A DNA stretch of 64,000 nucleotides, from the NCBI RefSeq assembly GCF_902859645.1, contig NZ_CADIJR010000005.1, forward strand, positions 93,442 to 157,441, given 5' to 3'. The stretch is from Achromobacter insuavis (GTDB taxonomy: Bacteria > Pseudomonadota > Gammaproteobacteria > Burkholderiales > Burkholderiaceae_B). Numbering within the stretch: the stretch's first letter is position 1; each line of letters opens with the position of its first letter. Positions 36,781 to 45,418 of this stretch are shown here, piece after piece. The notes under the pieces were generated by a model that was not told the origin of the DNA, searched no databases, and was given only the letters and a program-made list of their open reading frames with translations. Position numbers and translations under genes: made by a program.

Positions 36781-37719
36781 ATGTCCCGCAGCGCCGACCT
36801 GCTCCTGACCGCCGCCGCCCCCGCCATCTGGGGCAGCACCTATGTCGTCACTACCCTGATGCTGCCGCAGGGCTATCCGCTGACGGTGGCGATGCTGCGG
36901 GCGCTGCCCGCCGGCCTGCTGCTGTTGCTGGCCGTGCGCCAGCTGCCGCACGGCATCTGGTGGCTGCGCACCGCGATCCTGGGCGCGCTGAACTTCTCCG
37001 TGTTCTGGGCGCTGCTGTTCGTGGCCGCCTACCGCCTGCCGGGCGGCGTGGCCGCGACCCTGGGCGCGATCCAGCCGCTGGTCGTGATCCTGCTGGCGCG
37101 CGCCTTGCTGGGCACGCCGGTGCGCGGACTGGCGGTGCTGGCGGCGCTGGCCGGCATCGGCGGCGTGGCGCTGCTGGTGCTCGGCCCCAAGGCGGCGCTG
37201 GATCCGGTGGGCGTGGCCGCCGGGCTGGCCAGCGCCGCGTCGATGGCGCTGGGCACCGTGCTGAGCCGCCGCTGGCAGCCGCCGGTGTCGGCGCTGACCT
37301 TCACTTCGTGGCAGCTGACGGCGGGCGGCGTGCTGCTGCTGCCGGTGGCGCTCCTGGCCGAACCCGCGCTGCCGCCGGTGACCGCGCTCAACGTGCTGGG
37401 CATCGCCTACCTGGGGCTGATCGGCGCGGCGCTGACCTACGTGATCTGGTTCCGCGGCATCGCGCGCCTGGAGCCCGCCGTGGTGTCGTCGCTGGGCTTC
37501 CTGAGTCCGGTCTCGGCGGTGCTGCTGGGCTGGGCCCTGCTCGACCAGCGCCTGAGCGCGGCGCAGATGGCCGGCATGGCGATCGTGGTGGGCAGCGTGT
37601 GGTTGAGCCAGCGGGCGCAGCGCCGCGCGACGCTCACTGGCGCAGGCGCTCCAGCAGGAAATCCACAAACGTCCGCACCCGCAGCGACACGTGGCGCACA
37701 TGGGGATAAAGCAGGGTGA
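36781..37719 (+). CDS. EamA/DMT-family transporter
   Basis: A 312-aa inner-membrane protein with ten helices in two EamA repeats (LLTAAAPAIWGSTYVVTTLM; and ALNVLGIAYLGLIGAALTYV, then IWFRGIARLEPAVVSSLGF). DMT exporters move amino acids, metabolites or drugs; the substrate is unknown. The last ~25 residues (GAGAPAGNPQTSAPAATRGA) are not membrane-like and come from sequence that also encodes the end of the LysR gene at 37634 on the other strand: the two overlap by 86 bases. Either the frame has lost an earlier stop or the overlap is real. Confidence 0.9.
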   Translation: MSRSADLLLTAAAPAIWGSTYVVTTLMLPQGYPLTVAMLRALPAGLLLLLAVRQLPHGIWWLRTAILGALNFSVFWALLFVAAYRLPGGVAATLGAIQPLVVILLARALLGTPVRGLAVLAALAGIGGVALLVLGPKAALDPVGVAAGLASAASMALGTVLSRRWQPPVSALTFTSWQLTAGGVLLLPVALLAEPALPPVTALNVLGIAYLGLIGAALTYVIWFRGIARLEPAVVSSLGFLSPVSAVLLGWALLDQRLSAAQMAGMAIVVGSVWLSQRAQRRATLTGAGAPAGNPQTSAPAATRGAHGDKAG

Positions 37720-38545
37720 ACGCGCGCGAAGCGCCGCCGAATGCCTGCATGACTTCAACCAGATCGCCGCGCCGCAGGTCTTCCCGTACCGAGAAGCGAT
37801 AGGCCTGGAACAATCCGGCGCCATGGCGCGCCAGGCTGACCCCGCCCAGCACGTCGCCCGAACAGCTGGTGCCGCCTGCCGTCGGCACCTCGATCTGTCG
37901 GCCATCGCGCATGAAGATCCAGGGAATGTTGCGACCGGTGCTGGGCAGTTCGAACTGGATGCAGTCGTGCTCCCGCAGATCGTCCAGGGTGCGCGGCGTG
38001 CCCGCCCGCCGCAAATAGCCGGGCGCGGCGACCAGCACCATCTCCGCGTCCTCGAGCTTGCGCGCCACCAAATTGGAATCGGGCGGCAGGCGTCCCCGGA
38101 TCGCCAGGTCGTAGCCTTCCTCGGCAAAGTCAATGTTGCGGTTGCTGATGTGGACATCGACCTGCACCAGCGGGTAGCGCTGGCGGAACTCGCCCAGCAG
38201 CGGCAGCACGCGATGATGCGCGTAAGGCGTGGGCAGGCTGATGCGCAGCTTGCCGGCCGGCTCGGCCTGCTGGCCGGTCACTTCGCGCTCTGCTTCGTTC
38301 AGCAGGGCCAGGGCCGAACGGCATTGCTCCATGTAGCGCTGGCCCGCCGCGGTCAGGCGGATCTGCCGCGTGGTGCGCACGAACAAGCGCACGCCCAGCC
38401 GTTCTTCGAGCCGCGACACCGACCGGCTGACCGCGGCCGGCGTCACCCCGGCGGCATTGGCGGCGGCGGTGAAACTCTGCAGTTCGGCCGCCAGGCAGAA
38501 CAGTTCGACACTGCCCAGCATCAGGTCTTCGAAACGGCGTTGCAT
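37634..38545 (-). CDS. LysR-family regulator of the divergent SDR gene
   Basis: A 303-aa LysR protein: HTH SVELFCLAAELQSFTAAANA, AGVTPAAVSRSVSRLEERLG, and an effector domain with GKLRISLPTPYAHHRVLP and DLAIRGRLPPDSNLVARKL. AGGGGCC precedes the ATG. It is divergent from the SDR-tautomerase pair at 38659 and its leader holds a palindrome at 38563. Its C-terminus overlaps the EamA gene by 86 bases. The protein is full-length and intact, so the EamA tail is the likelier oddity. Confidence 0.92.
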   Translation of the reverse strand: MQRRFEDLMLGSVELFCLAAELQSFTAAANAAGVTPAAVSRSVSRLEERLGVRLFVRTTRQIRLTAAGQRYMEQCRSALALLNEAEREVTGQQAEPAGKLRISLPTPYAHHRVLPLLGEFRQRYPLVQVDVHISNRNIDFAEEGYDLAIRGRLPPDSNLVARKLEDAEMVLVAAPGYLRRAGTPRTLDDLREHDCIQFELPSTGRNIPWIFMRDGRQIEVPTAGGTSCSGDVLGGVSLARHGAGLFQAYRFSVREDLRRGDLVEVMQAFGGASRAFTLLYPHVRHVSLRVRTFVDFLLERLRQ

Positions 38546-38562
38546 GGCAGGCCCCTATTCAT

Positions 38563-38573
38563 TACACGGTGTA
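38563..38573. promoter_or_regulatory. palindromic LysR-type operator
   Basis: TACACGGTGTA is an odd-length perfect dyad in the gap between the LysR gene (start 38545) and the SDR gene (start 38659). Its T-N-A spacing, extended to ATTACACGGTGTATT (T-N11-A), fits LysR binding. It sits 18 bases from the LysR ATG, where autoregulation is common. Confidence 0.55.
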
Positions 38574-38658
38574 TTCATTGATTTGATATTTGGTGTGTTT
38601 ATCACGTTTCGAGTCATAAGTAGAGTGGCGCTACCCCCTCTTATCTCGGAGTCCACAC

Positions 38659-39396
38659 ATGTCCAAGCAACCCAAGACCATCATCGTGACCGGCGCCTCC
38701 AGCGGCATCGGCCTGGCCATCGCCCGCGCCTATCTGGAGCGCGGCGACAACGTCGTGGGCAATGCCCGCAGCGCCGAGCGCCTGGCGCAGGCCGCCCGCC
38801 AGCTGGGCAATCCGCCGCGTTTCCTGGGCGTGGCCGGCGACATCGGCCACCCCGACACCGCGCGCGCCCTGTTCGACCGCGCCACGCAGGCCTTTGGCAA
38901 GGTCGACGTGCTCGTCAACAATGCCGGCATCTTCATCGCCAAGCCGCTGGGTGAATACACCCCCGACGACGCCGACGCGCTGTTCGGCACCAATCTCAAG
39001 GGCTTCTTCTACCCGTCGCAGCAAGCCGCCGCCCACATGGCCGCCCACGGCGGCGGGCACATCGTCAACATCACCGCCAGCATCGCGCTGCAGCCGCAGC
39101 AGCAGGTGCCGGCGCTGCTGCCGGTGCTGGTCAAGGGCGGCCTGAACCAGGCGACGCAGGCGCTGGCGCTGGAACTGGCGCCGCACAATATCCGCGTCAA
39201 CGCCGTCGCCCCGGGTATCATCGAAACGCCCATGCATGACGGCGGCGACACGGATTTCCTGGACCGCCTGTCGCCGTCCGGCCGCCGCGGACACACCAGC
39301 GACGTGGTCGATGCGGTGCTGTACCTGACCGACTCGTCGTTCACGTCCGGCGCCATCGTCCCCGTCGACGGTGGCGCCGCGGCCGGCCGCTGGTAA
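38659..39396 (+). CDS. SDR-family oxidoreductase without the catalytic Tyr
   Basis: A 245-aa Rossmann protein: NAD(P) motif VTGASSGIGLAIA (residues 10-22), NNAGIFIAKPLGEYTPDD, HIVNITASIALQPQQQ and SPSGRRGHTSDVVDAVLYLT. At the usual Y-x-x-x-K position the sequence reads ALLPVLVKGGLNQAT, so the catalytic Tyr is Pro while the Lys is kept. Such SDRs may bind cofactor without classical reduction, or use another acid. It is followed at 58 bases by a tautomerase, with which it may form a unit under the divergent LysR. Confidence 0.9.
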   Translation: MSKQPKTIIVTGASSGIGLAIARAYLERGDNVVGNARSAERLAQAARQLGNPPRFLGVAGDIGHPDTARALFDRATQAFGKVDVLVNNAGIFIAKPLGEYTPDDADALFGTNLKGFFYPSQQAAAHMAAHGGGHIVNITASIALQPQQQVPALLPVLVKGGLNQATQALALELAPHNIRVNAVAPGIIETPMHDGGDTDFLDRLSPSGRRGHTSDVVDAVLYLTDSSFTSGAIVPVDGGAAAGRW

Positions 39397-39454
39397 GCCC
39401 GTTGACCCGCCCCGCCGGCGCGCGCGCCGGCCTATCCCGCATCGAGGAATCCGC

Positions 39455-39673
39455 ATGCCTTACATCAACATCCAGATCACCCGCGAAGGCGCCACGCGCG
39501 AGCAGAAAGCCGAGCTGATCAAGGGCGCCACCGACCTGGTGGTGCGCGTGCTCGGCAAGGACCCGCAAGCCACGTTCGTGGTCATCGAGGAAGTCGACAC
39601 AGACAGTTGGGGCGTCGGTGGCGAAACCGTCACGGCGCTGCGCCAACGGCAACGCGCCGCGCCATCGACTTGA
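39455..39673 (+). CDS. 4-oxalocrotonate tautomerase family protein
   Basis: A 72-aa protein starting MPYINIQITREGATREQKAE, so Pro-1 would be the catalytic base after Met removal. The 'GKDPQATFVVIEEVDTDSWGVGGE' core is typical of the short 4-OT group. It catalyses keto-enol shifts; the substrate is unknown. GAGG eight bases upstream supports the start. The protein is slightly longer than the 62-aa classic form. It follows the SDR and ends at a terminator with a T-run. Confidence 0.9.
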   Translation: MPYINIQITREGATREQKAELIKGATDLVVRVLGKDPQATFVVIEEVDTDSWGVGGETVTALRQRQRAAPST

Positions 39674-39717
39674 ACGGTCCGACCTGGCGCCGGGTGCACT
39701 CTCCAGCCGGCCGGATC

Positions 39718-39752
39718 AAGCGGCGCAGCTTCATTGCTGCGCCGCTTTTTTT
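39718..39752 (+). terminator. intrinsic terminator after the tautomerase
   Basis: A 12-bp stem AAGCGGCGCAGC / GCTGCGCCGCTT with a 6-base loop (TTCATT), followed by seven Ts on the plus strand. It lies 44 bases past the tautomerase stop. Confidence 0.9.
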
Positions 39753-39978
39753 GTAACGCCATGATCTGGCCCTTTCATGCCGTTGACGCGGTTTCCCCTG
39801 TGGCGATGCGGTCCCGGATCCACCCACGCCCCAAACTGATCCGCTTTTTTCAGCGTCGTCTGAATCTGTACTGCACAGCGCCGCCGGCCTATCTTGGCGC
39901 TACAGGCATCGGCCTGTCCGCGCACGCCGCCCGTTGGCGGCAGGATCGCGCGGGCCTTGAAGTCAGGAATCACCCGCC
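39753..39978 (+). promoter_or_regulatory. leader region of the cytochrome bd operon
   Basis: About 226 bases without a gene, after the tautomerase terminator and before cydA. I see no FNR/Anr box. A weak AGGA lies well upstream of the cydA ATG. The promoter is inferred to lie here, but no -10/-35 pair is clear. Confidence 0.4.
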
Positions 39979-41415
39979 ATGGATAGCGACGCGTTACTGC
40001 TTGCCCGAATACAGTTCGGATTCACCATTTCCTTCCACATCATCTTTCCGGCCATCACCATCGGCCTGGCCAGCTACCTGGCCGTGCTCGAAGGCTGCTG
40101 GCTGCGCACCCGCAACACCGTCTACCGCGACCTCTACCACTTCTGGACCAAGATCTTCGCCGTCAACTTCGGCATGGGCGTGGTGTCCGGACTGGTGATG
40201 GCGTACCAGTTCGGCACCAATTGGAGCTTCTTTTCCGATTTCGCCGGCAGCGTCACCGGGCCCCTGCTGGCCTACGAAGTGCTGACCGCGTTTTTCCTGG
40301 AGGCCGGCTTTCTCGGCGTGATGCTGTTCGGCTGGTCGCGCGTGGGCCCGGGCCTGCACTTCTTCTCGACCATCATGGTGGCGCTGGGCACGCTGGTGTC
40401 GGCCACCTGGATCCTGGCGTCCAACAGCTGGATGCAGACCCCCGCGGGCTACGAGATCCTGGACGGCCGCGTGGTGCCGACCGACTGGCTGGCGGTGATC
40501 TTCAACCCCTCGTTCCCCTATCGCCTGGCGCACATGGGCATCGCCGCATTCCTGGCCACCGCGCTGATGGTGGGCGCGTCCGGCGCCTGGCACCTGCTGC
40601 GCGGCGACCGCAGCCCGGCGGTGAAAAAGATGTTCGCGATGGCGATGGCCATGCTGGCGATCTCGGCGCCGCTGCAGGCGGTGGTGGGCGACTTCCACGG
40701 CCTGAACACGCTCAAGCACCAGCCCGCCAAGATCGCCGCGATCGAGGGCCATTGGGACAACGAACCGGGCGCGGGCGTGCCGCTGACGCTGTTCGGCATT
40801 CCCGACATGGAACGCGAAGAGACCCGCTACGCGCTCAACGTGCCGCGCCTGGGCAGCCTGATCCTCACGCACAGCTGGGACGGCCAGTTCCCCGGCCTGA
40901 AGTCGTATCCGCGCGAGGACCGGCCCAACGCCACCGTGGTGTTCTGGTCGTTCCGCGTGATGGCGGGGCTGGGCATGCTGATGATCCTGCTGGCGGCCTG
41001 GGCGCTGTGGGCGCGCTGGCGCGGCCGGCTGTACCAGTCGCGCGCGCTGCAGCGCTTCGCGCTGTGGATGGGGCCGTCCGGGCTGGTGGCCATCCTGGCC
41101 GGCTGGTACGTGACCGAGATCGGCCGCCAGCCCTGGGTCGTCTATGGCGTGATGCGCACGGCCGACGCCGCCACCCGCCACGGCCTGGGCGAACTGACGC
41201 TGACGCTGGCGCTGTTCGTGGCGGTGTACCTGTTCGTGTTCGGCGCCGGCGTGTCGTACATGCTGCGCCTGATCCGCATGGGGCCGACGCCGGCGCCCGG
41301 CCACGCGCCGCTGTCCGGCGGCCCGGGCGAACCGCGCCAGCCGTCGCGGCCGCTGTCGGCCGCGTCCACCTCGGCGGACGCCACGTCCGCGCAACCTGGA
41401 TTCAAAGGAGCCTGA
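39979..41415 (+). CDS. cydA: cytochrome bd-type quinol oxidase subunit I (CioA type)
   Basis: A 478-aa membrane protein. The b595-heme ligand His is in ISFHIIFPAITIGL (about residue 20); the b558 ligand is in RLAHMGIAAFLATA (about 185); and GWYVTEIGRQPWVVYG is the subunit I signature (about 375). The quinol loop is short (ETRYALNVPRLGSLILT), as in cyanide-insensitive CioA and unlike the long-loop E. coli CydA. It oxidises quinol and reduces O2 at low oxygen without proton pumping. cydB starts 5 bases after its stop. Confidence 0.93.
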   Translation: MDSDALLLARIQFGFTISFHIIFPAITIGLASYLAVLEGCWLRTRNTVYRDLYHFWTKIFAVNFGMGVVSGLVMAYQFGTNWSFFSDFAGSVTGPLLAYEVLTAFFLEAGFLGVMLFGWSRVGPGLHFFSTIMVALGTLVSATWILASNSWMQTPAGYEILDGRVVPTDWLAVIFNPSFPYRLAHMGIAAFLATALMVGASGAWHLLRGDRSPAVKKMFAMAMAMLAISAPLQAVVGDFHGLNTLKHQPAKIAAIEGHWDNEPGAGVPLTLFGIPDMEREETRYALNVPRLGSLILTHSWDGQFPGLKSYPREDRPNATVVFWSFRVMAGLGMLMILLAAWALWARWRGRLYQSRALQRFALWMGPSGLVAILAGWYVTEIGRQPWVVYGVMRTADAATRHGLGELTLTLALFVAVYLFVFGAGVSYMLRLIRMGPTPAPGHAPLSGGPGEPRQPSRPLSAASTSADATSAQPGFKGA

Positions 41416-41419
41416 CGCC

Positions 41420-42427
41420 ATGGGCATCGACCTTGCATTGATATGGGCCGTCATCATCCTGTTCGGCGTGATGATGTACGTGGTGATGGACGGCTTCGAC
41501 CTGGGCATCGGCATCCTCTTTCCGCTGATCGCCGACGCCGAGGAGCGCGACGCCATGGTCAACACCGTCGCCCCCGTGTGGGACGGCAACGAGACCTGGC
41601 TGGTGCTGGGCGGCGCGGGGCTGCTGGCCGCGTTTCCGCTGGCGTACTCGGTGATCCTGAGCGCGCTGCACCTGCCGCTGGTGTTCATGCTGCTGGGGCT
41701 GATCTTCCGCGGCGTGGCGTTCGAGTTCCGCTTCAAGGCCGACCCGCGCCACCGCGCGCTGTGGGACCGCGCCTTCGTGCTGGGCTCGCTCTGCGCCACC
41801 TTCTTCCAGGGCGTGACGCTGGGCGCCTACATCGAAGGCATCCCGGTGGTCGACCGCGTCTACCAGGGCGGGCCGTGGGACTGGATCAGCCCGTTCTCGC
41901 TGTTCACCGGCGCGGGCCTGGTGGTGGCGTACGCGCTGCTGGGCTGCACCTGGCTCATCATGAAGACCGAGGGCCGCCTGCATCGCCACATGTGCGCGCT
42001 GGCGCGGCCGCTGACGCTGGCGCTGCTGGCGGTGATCGCCGCGCTCAGCCTGTGGACGCCGCTGGCGCAGCCGCATATCGCGCAGCGCTGGTTCAGCCTG
42101 CCCAACATGTTCTGGTTCCTGCCGGTGCCGCTGCTGGTGGCGGCCGCCGGCATCGACCTGATGCGCCGCGTGCGCGGCGCGCCGGCCGCGGGGCCGTTCG
42201 TGCTGGCGCTGTGCCTGGTGTTCCTGGGCTACAGCGGCCTGGGCATCAGCATCTGGCCCGCCGTGATTCCGCCGGACGTGTCGATCTGGACCGCGGCCGC
42301 GCCGCCGCAGAGCCTGGGCTTCGCCCTGGTCGGCGCGCTCGCCATCATTCCGATTATCCTGATGTACACCGCCTGGTCCTACTACGTGTTCCGCGGCAAG
42401 GTGCGCACCGGCGAGGCGTTTCACTGA
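41420..42427 (+). CDS. cydB: cytochrome bd-type quinol oxidase subunit II (CioB type)
   Basis: A 335-aa protein with eight or nine helices. It has the N-terminal YVVMDGFDLGIGILFP, WDGNETWLVLGGAGLLAAFP, GVAFEFRFKAD and the C-terminal LGISIWPAVIPPDVSIWTAA, the subunit II signatures. It completes the oxidase with cydA. The stop codon overlaps the ATG of the DUF2474 small subunit by one base (TGATG), so the three genes are one operon. Confidence 0.94.
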   Translation: MGIDLALIWAVIILFGVMMYVVMDGFDLGIGILFPLIADAEERDAMVNTVAPVWDGNETWLVLGGAGLLAAFPLAYSVILSALHLPLVFMLLGLIFRGVAFEFRFKADPRHRALWDRAFVLGSLCATFFQGVTLGAYIEGIPVVDRVYQGGPWDWISPFSLFTGAGLVVAYALLGCTWLIMKTEGRLHRHMCALARPLTLALLAVIAALSLWTPLAQPHIAQRWFSLPNMFWFLPVPLLVAAAGIDLMRRVRGAPAAGPFVLALCLVFLGYSGLGISIWPAVIPPDVSIWTAAAPPQSLGFALVGALAIIPIILMYTAWSYYVFRGKVRTGEAFH

Positions 42428-42567
42428 TGGCCGCGCCGACCTCCCTGCCCTCCTGGCGCGGCCGGCTGCTGTGGCTGCTGTTGATCTGGGCCGGCGGCGT
42501 GGCGTCGCTGGGCCTGGCCGCGGGCGCGCTGCGGCTGGTGATGCGCGCCATCGGCATGTCGACCTGA
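42427..42567 (+). CDS. DUF2474 small subunit of bd oxidase
   Basis: A 46-aa single-span protein (MAAPTSLPSWRGRLLWLLLI, then WAGGVASLGLAAGALRLVMR). Its ATG shares one base with the cydB stop. Short membrane proteins of this kind follow cioAB/cydAB genes and are thought to stabilise the oxidase like CydX. It is only this short; the frame is open further on the 5' side but is not protein-like there. Assigned by length, hydrophobicity and position. Confidence 0.85.
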   Translation: MAAPTSLPSWRGRLLWLLLIWAGGVASLGLAAGALRLVMRAIGMST

Positions 42568-42592
42568 ACCGCCGTCTTCCCCGGATCCCCTT

Positions 42593-44002
42593 ATGAAGCG
42601 CTATGAACGGTTGACCGAAGAAATCACCGCCTCGATCCTGTCCGGCCTGCTGCAGGCGGGCGACCGGCTGCCCTCGGTGCGCCAGACCAGCGCCAGCCGC
42701 GGCGTCAGTCCGTCGACGGTGTTCAAGGCCTACTACCTGCTGGAAGCGCGCGGCCTGATCCGCGCGCGCGACCGCTCGGGCTACTACGTGCTGCGCGCCT
42801 CGCAGGCCACGCTGCCCGAGCCCGACGACCTGTCCAGCGCCGCCGCGGGCCGCCATCCCGTCGATGTCAGCGACAACGTGCTGCAGGTGCTCAACGCCAC
42901 CTTGCGGCGCGACATGCTGCCGTTCGGCTCGGCCTTTCCCAGCCCGTCGCTGCTGCCCTATGGCCGGCTGGCGCGCTACATGGCGACCACGGTGCAGCAG
43001 CTGGACCCGTGGGGCTCCATCGACGATCTCAGCCCCGGCGACCCGGCCCTGCGCCGTGCCATCGCCCTGCGCTACCTGGCCGACGGCCTGACGGTGCCGG
43101 TGGACGACATCATCATCACCAACGGCGCGCTCGACGCGCTCAACCTGTGCCTGAGCGCGGTCACGCGGCCCGGCGACGCGGTGATCGTGGAATCGCCCAC
43201 GTTCTATGCCGCGCTGCAGTCGCTCGAACGCAACCAGCTGCACGCCATCGAGGTGGCCACGCATCCGCGCGAAGGCATCGACCTGCGGGCGCTGGAACAG
43301 GCCATCGTGCAACACCAGCCGCGCGCCTGCTGGCTGATGACGACCTTCCAGAATCCGCTCGGCAGCCTCATGCCCGAGGCCAAGAAGGAAGCGCTGGTCA
43401 GGCTGCTGACGCGCCACGGCGTGGCGCTGATCGAGGACGACGTCTACGGCGAACTGTATTTCGGCGCCAACCGGCCGCGGCCGGCCAAGGCCTTCGATGC
43501 CGACGGCATGGTGATGCACTGCTCGTCGTTCTCGAAGACGCTGGCGCCGGGCTACCGCGTCGGCTGGGTCGCGGCCGGGCGCTACACCCGCGCCATCATG
43601 CGCAACAAGCTCACCACCAGCCTGGCCACCGCCGCGCCGACACAGGCGGCGATTGCCGCCTACCTGGCCCAGGGCGGCTACGACCGCCACCTGCGCCAGT
43701 TCCGCCAGACGCTGGCCTTGCAGCAAGGCGAGATGCTGCAGGCGGTGGCGCGCTACTTTCCCAAGGGCACGCGCGCCACGCGGCCGCTGGGCGGCTACTT
43801 CACCTGGGTCGAACTGCCCGCGCACATCGACACCTTGCGCCTGCATCGCGCGGCGCTGGACCACGGCATCAGCATCGCGCCAGGGCCGCTGTTTTCATCG
43901 TCCGGCGCGTTCGGCAACTTCCTGCGATTGAATTGCGGCCACCCCTGGAACGCGGAGATGGAGCAAGGCATGGCGACGCTCGGCAAGCTCATGGCGACAT
44001 GA
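42593..44002 (+). CDS. MocR/GntR-type PLP-dependent regulator
   Basis: A 469-aa fusion: a GntR winged helix (residues ~1-70, MKRYERLTEEITASILSGLL, then RGVSPSTVFKAYYLLEARGL) joined to an aminotransferase-fold domain (about 100-465). The PLP-binding Lys is in SSFSKTLAPGYRVGW near residue 314, with ESPTFYAALQSLERN and TTFQNPLGSLM. MocR regulators bind PLP and a ligand to control transport or amino-acid genes. It is plus-strand, 25 bases after the bd oxidase operon, and could read through from it or start from its own promoter. Target genes are not evident. Confidence 0.92.
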   Translation: MKRYERLTEEITASILSGLLQAGDRLPSVRQTSASRGVSPSTVFKAYYLLEARGLIRARDRSGYYVLRASQATLPEPDDLSSAAAGRHPVDVSDNVLQVLNATLRRDMLPFGSAFPSPSLLPYGRLARYMATTVQQLDPWGSIDDLSPGDPALRRAIALRYLADGLTVPVDDIIITNGALDALNLCLSAVTRPGDAVIVESPTFYAALQSLERNQLHAIEVATHPREGIDLRALEQAIVQHQPRACWLMTTFQNPLGSLMPEAKKEALVRLLTRHGVALIEDDVYGELYFGANRPRPAKAFDADGMVMHCSSFSKTLAPGYRVGWVAAGRYTRAIMRNKLTTSLATAAPTQAAIAAYLAQGGYDRHLRQFRQTLALQQGEMLQAVARYFPKGTRATRPLGGYFTWVELPAHIDTLRLHRAALDHGISIAPGPLFSSSGAFGNFLRLNCGHPWNAEMEQGMATLGKLMAT

Positions 44003-44104
44003 AATCCGCCATATTGATACAGATGGAAACCCCGCCCCGGCGCCCATCCCTTAGAGTGCGAAGCCTTCAACATCAGGACGGTGCCGCGTCGCGGCGCGTT
44101 GCTC

Positions 44105-44827
44105 ATGACGGCTTCCTTTCCCCGTGTTCTACCGCGCCATGCGCTGGGTTGCTACCTCGGCGCGGCCGCGCTGCTGTACCTGTTCAGCGCGCAGCTGCTG
44201 GCCATCATTGACATCTGGCTGCTGCCGCGCGGCCTGCTGGTCGAGATGCTGCGCTATCGCGCCATGTGGCTGGTCTTCTTCCTGACGCTGCCCACCGTGG
44301 GCTACCTGCTGTGGCGCGGTTCGGACCTGGTCGCCTGGTGGCGCGCGCCCGCCGCCCTGACGCTGGATGACCGCGCGCTGCACCTGGGCGCACGCACGGT
44401 GGCGTTCAGCGACATCGCATCGCTGCGTCATCGACACAATCGCGATCATCTGCTGCTCACGCTGGCCAACGGCGAACGCGTGCGCTTGCGCCTGGCTATC
44501 TGGGAAGGCGCCGACGAACTGCTGGAGCTTCTGGACGCGCGCGTCGGCGGCGATCTCGAAGCCGACGCCCGGCGCCGCATCGATGCCGGCGCCACCGTCG
44601 CCTTCGGCGCCCTCGGCATGAACGCGGCCGGGCTGGTGCACAAGGGCCAGCAGATTCCGTGGACGGCGATCGACACGATCCGCACGCAGTCCGACAGCGA
44701 GGGCATGGAGACCGACGAAACGCTGATCATCGTCGCGCAGGGCAAGACCCACAAGATCGACCGCTCCCGCATCGACAACGAGCCCGTGATGCTGGCCTGT
44801 CTGCAGCGCTACCTTCCCGCCGCCTGA
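44105..44827 (+). CDS. membrane protein with two PH-like domains, uncharacterised
   Basis: A 240-aa protein from the ATG at 44105 (a GTG at 44081 would add 8 residues). Two hydrophobic helices come first (ALGCYLGAAALLYLFSAQLL and MWLVFFLTLPTVGYLLW), then two similar beta-rich stretches: ALTLDDRALHLGARTVAFSD (about 85-150) and NAAGLVHKGQQIPWTAIDTI (about 180-235). Both look like the STM3941/YcxB type of PH-like domain, but the assignment is tentative. No ribosome site is strong. A related, smaller gene follows at 44882. Confidence 0.65.
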   Translation: MTASFPRVLPRHALGCYLGAAALLYLFSAQLLAIIDIWLLPRGLLVEMLRYRAMWLVFFLTLPTVGYLLWRGSDLVAWWRAPAALTLDDRALHLGARTVAFSDIASLRHRHNRDHLLLTLANGERVRLRLAIWEGADELLELLDARVGGDLEADARRRIDAGATVAFGALGMNAAGLVHKGQQIPWTAIDTIRTQSDSEGMETDETLIIVAQGKTHKIDRSRIDNEPVMLACLQRYLPAA

Positions 44828-44881
44828 CTCCCGACTCCCGCCCTTCGTGGCGGCCTCTCATCCCACCTCCGCAGCCTCGAC

Positions 44882-45358
44882 ATGGAAATCTACAGCTCCG
44901 CCTCGCACCAAGCCCAAACGCTGGCCGACCGTCCGGTGTACTACTCGCGCAACCGCCTCATCGCCGGCGCCGTCATCTGGACGGTGGGCGCGGTGGCGTT
45001 CGGCGCCCTGGCCGCCCGCGCCCGCGGCAATCTCGGCGGCATGGCGTTCTTCGCGGCCATCGCCGCCATCGGCGTATGGCTGGTGATCCGCTGCCTGATG
45101 CGCGCCTTCGGCCCGGCCCAGCCGGTGTTCACCTTCACCCGCGAAGGCTTGCGGGTGAAGGACGGCACCGTCATCCCGTGGCAGGCGATCAACGAGAACA
45201 CCTACGTCAACCAGACCTACGTCGGCATCCCCACCGCCCGCCAGATCCAGTTGAAGACCTCGCTGCCGGACCGCAAGCGCGTGCTGATCCAGGCGATGGC
45301 GCTGGAGATCAGCGGCGACGAATACCTGGCCTTGTGCGACGCCTACCAGGCGCGCTGA
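44882..45358 (+). CDS. membrane protein with one PH-like domain, uncharacterised
   Basis: A 158-aa protein with two hydrophobic segments (AGAVIWTVGAVAFGALAAR and MAFFAAIAAIGVWLVIRC) followed by a PH-like stretch: PVFTFTREGLRVKDGTVIPW and QAINENTYVNQTYVGIPT. It resembles a single unit of the two-domain protein upstream, so the pair probably arose from a shared ancestor. The start is the ATG at 44882; the ribosome site is weak. Function is unknown. It converges with the Bug receptor gene, separated by a long hairpin. Confidence 0.65.
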   Translation: MEIYSSASHQAQTLADRPVYYSRNRLIAGAVIWTVGAVAFGALAARARGNLGGMAFFAAIAAIGVWLVIRCLMRAFGPAQPVFTFTREGLRVKDGTVIPWQAINENTYVNQTYVGIPTARQIQLKTSLPDRKRVLIQAMALEISGDEYLALCDAYQAR

Positions 45359-45380
45359 ACGGCCAGCCGACGCGCTTCTA

Positions 45381-45410
45381 GCGGACAAAGGCCCACGGGG
45401 GCTTGTCCGC
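45381..45410. terminator. long hairpin between convergent genes
   Basis: GCGGACAA pairs with TTGTCCGC, with a mostly paired inner part (one mismatch), between the stops at 45358 (+) and 45419 (-). There is no T-run, so termination is inferred by position. Confidence 0.5.
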
Positions 45411-45418
45411 CTCGCGCC

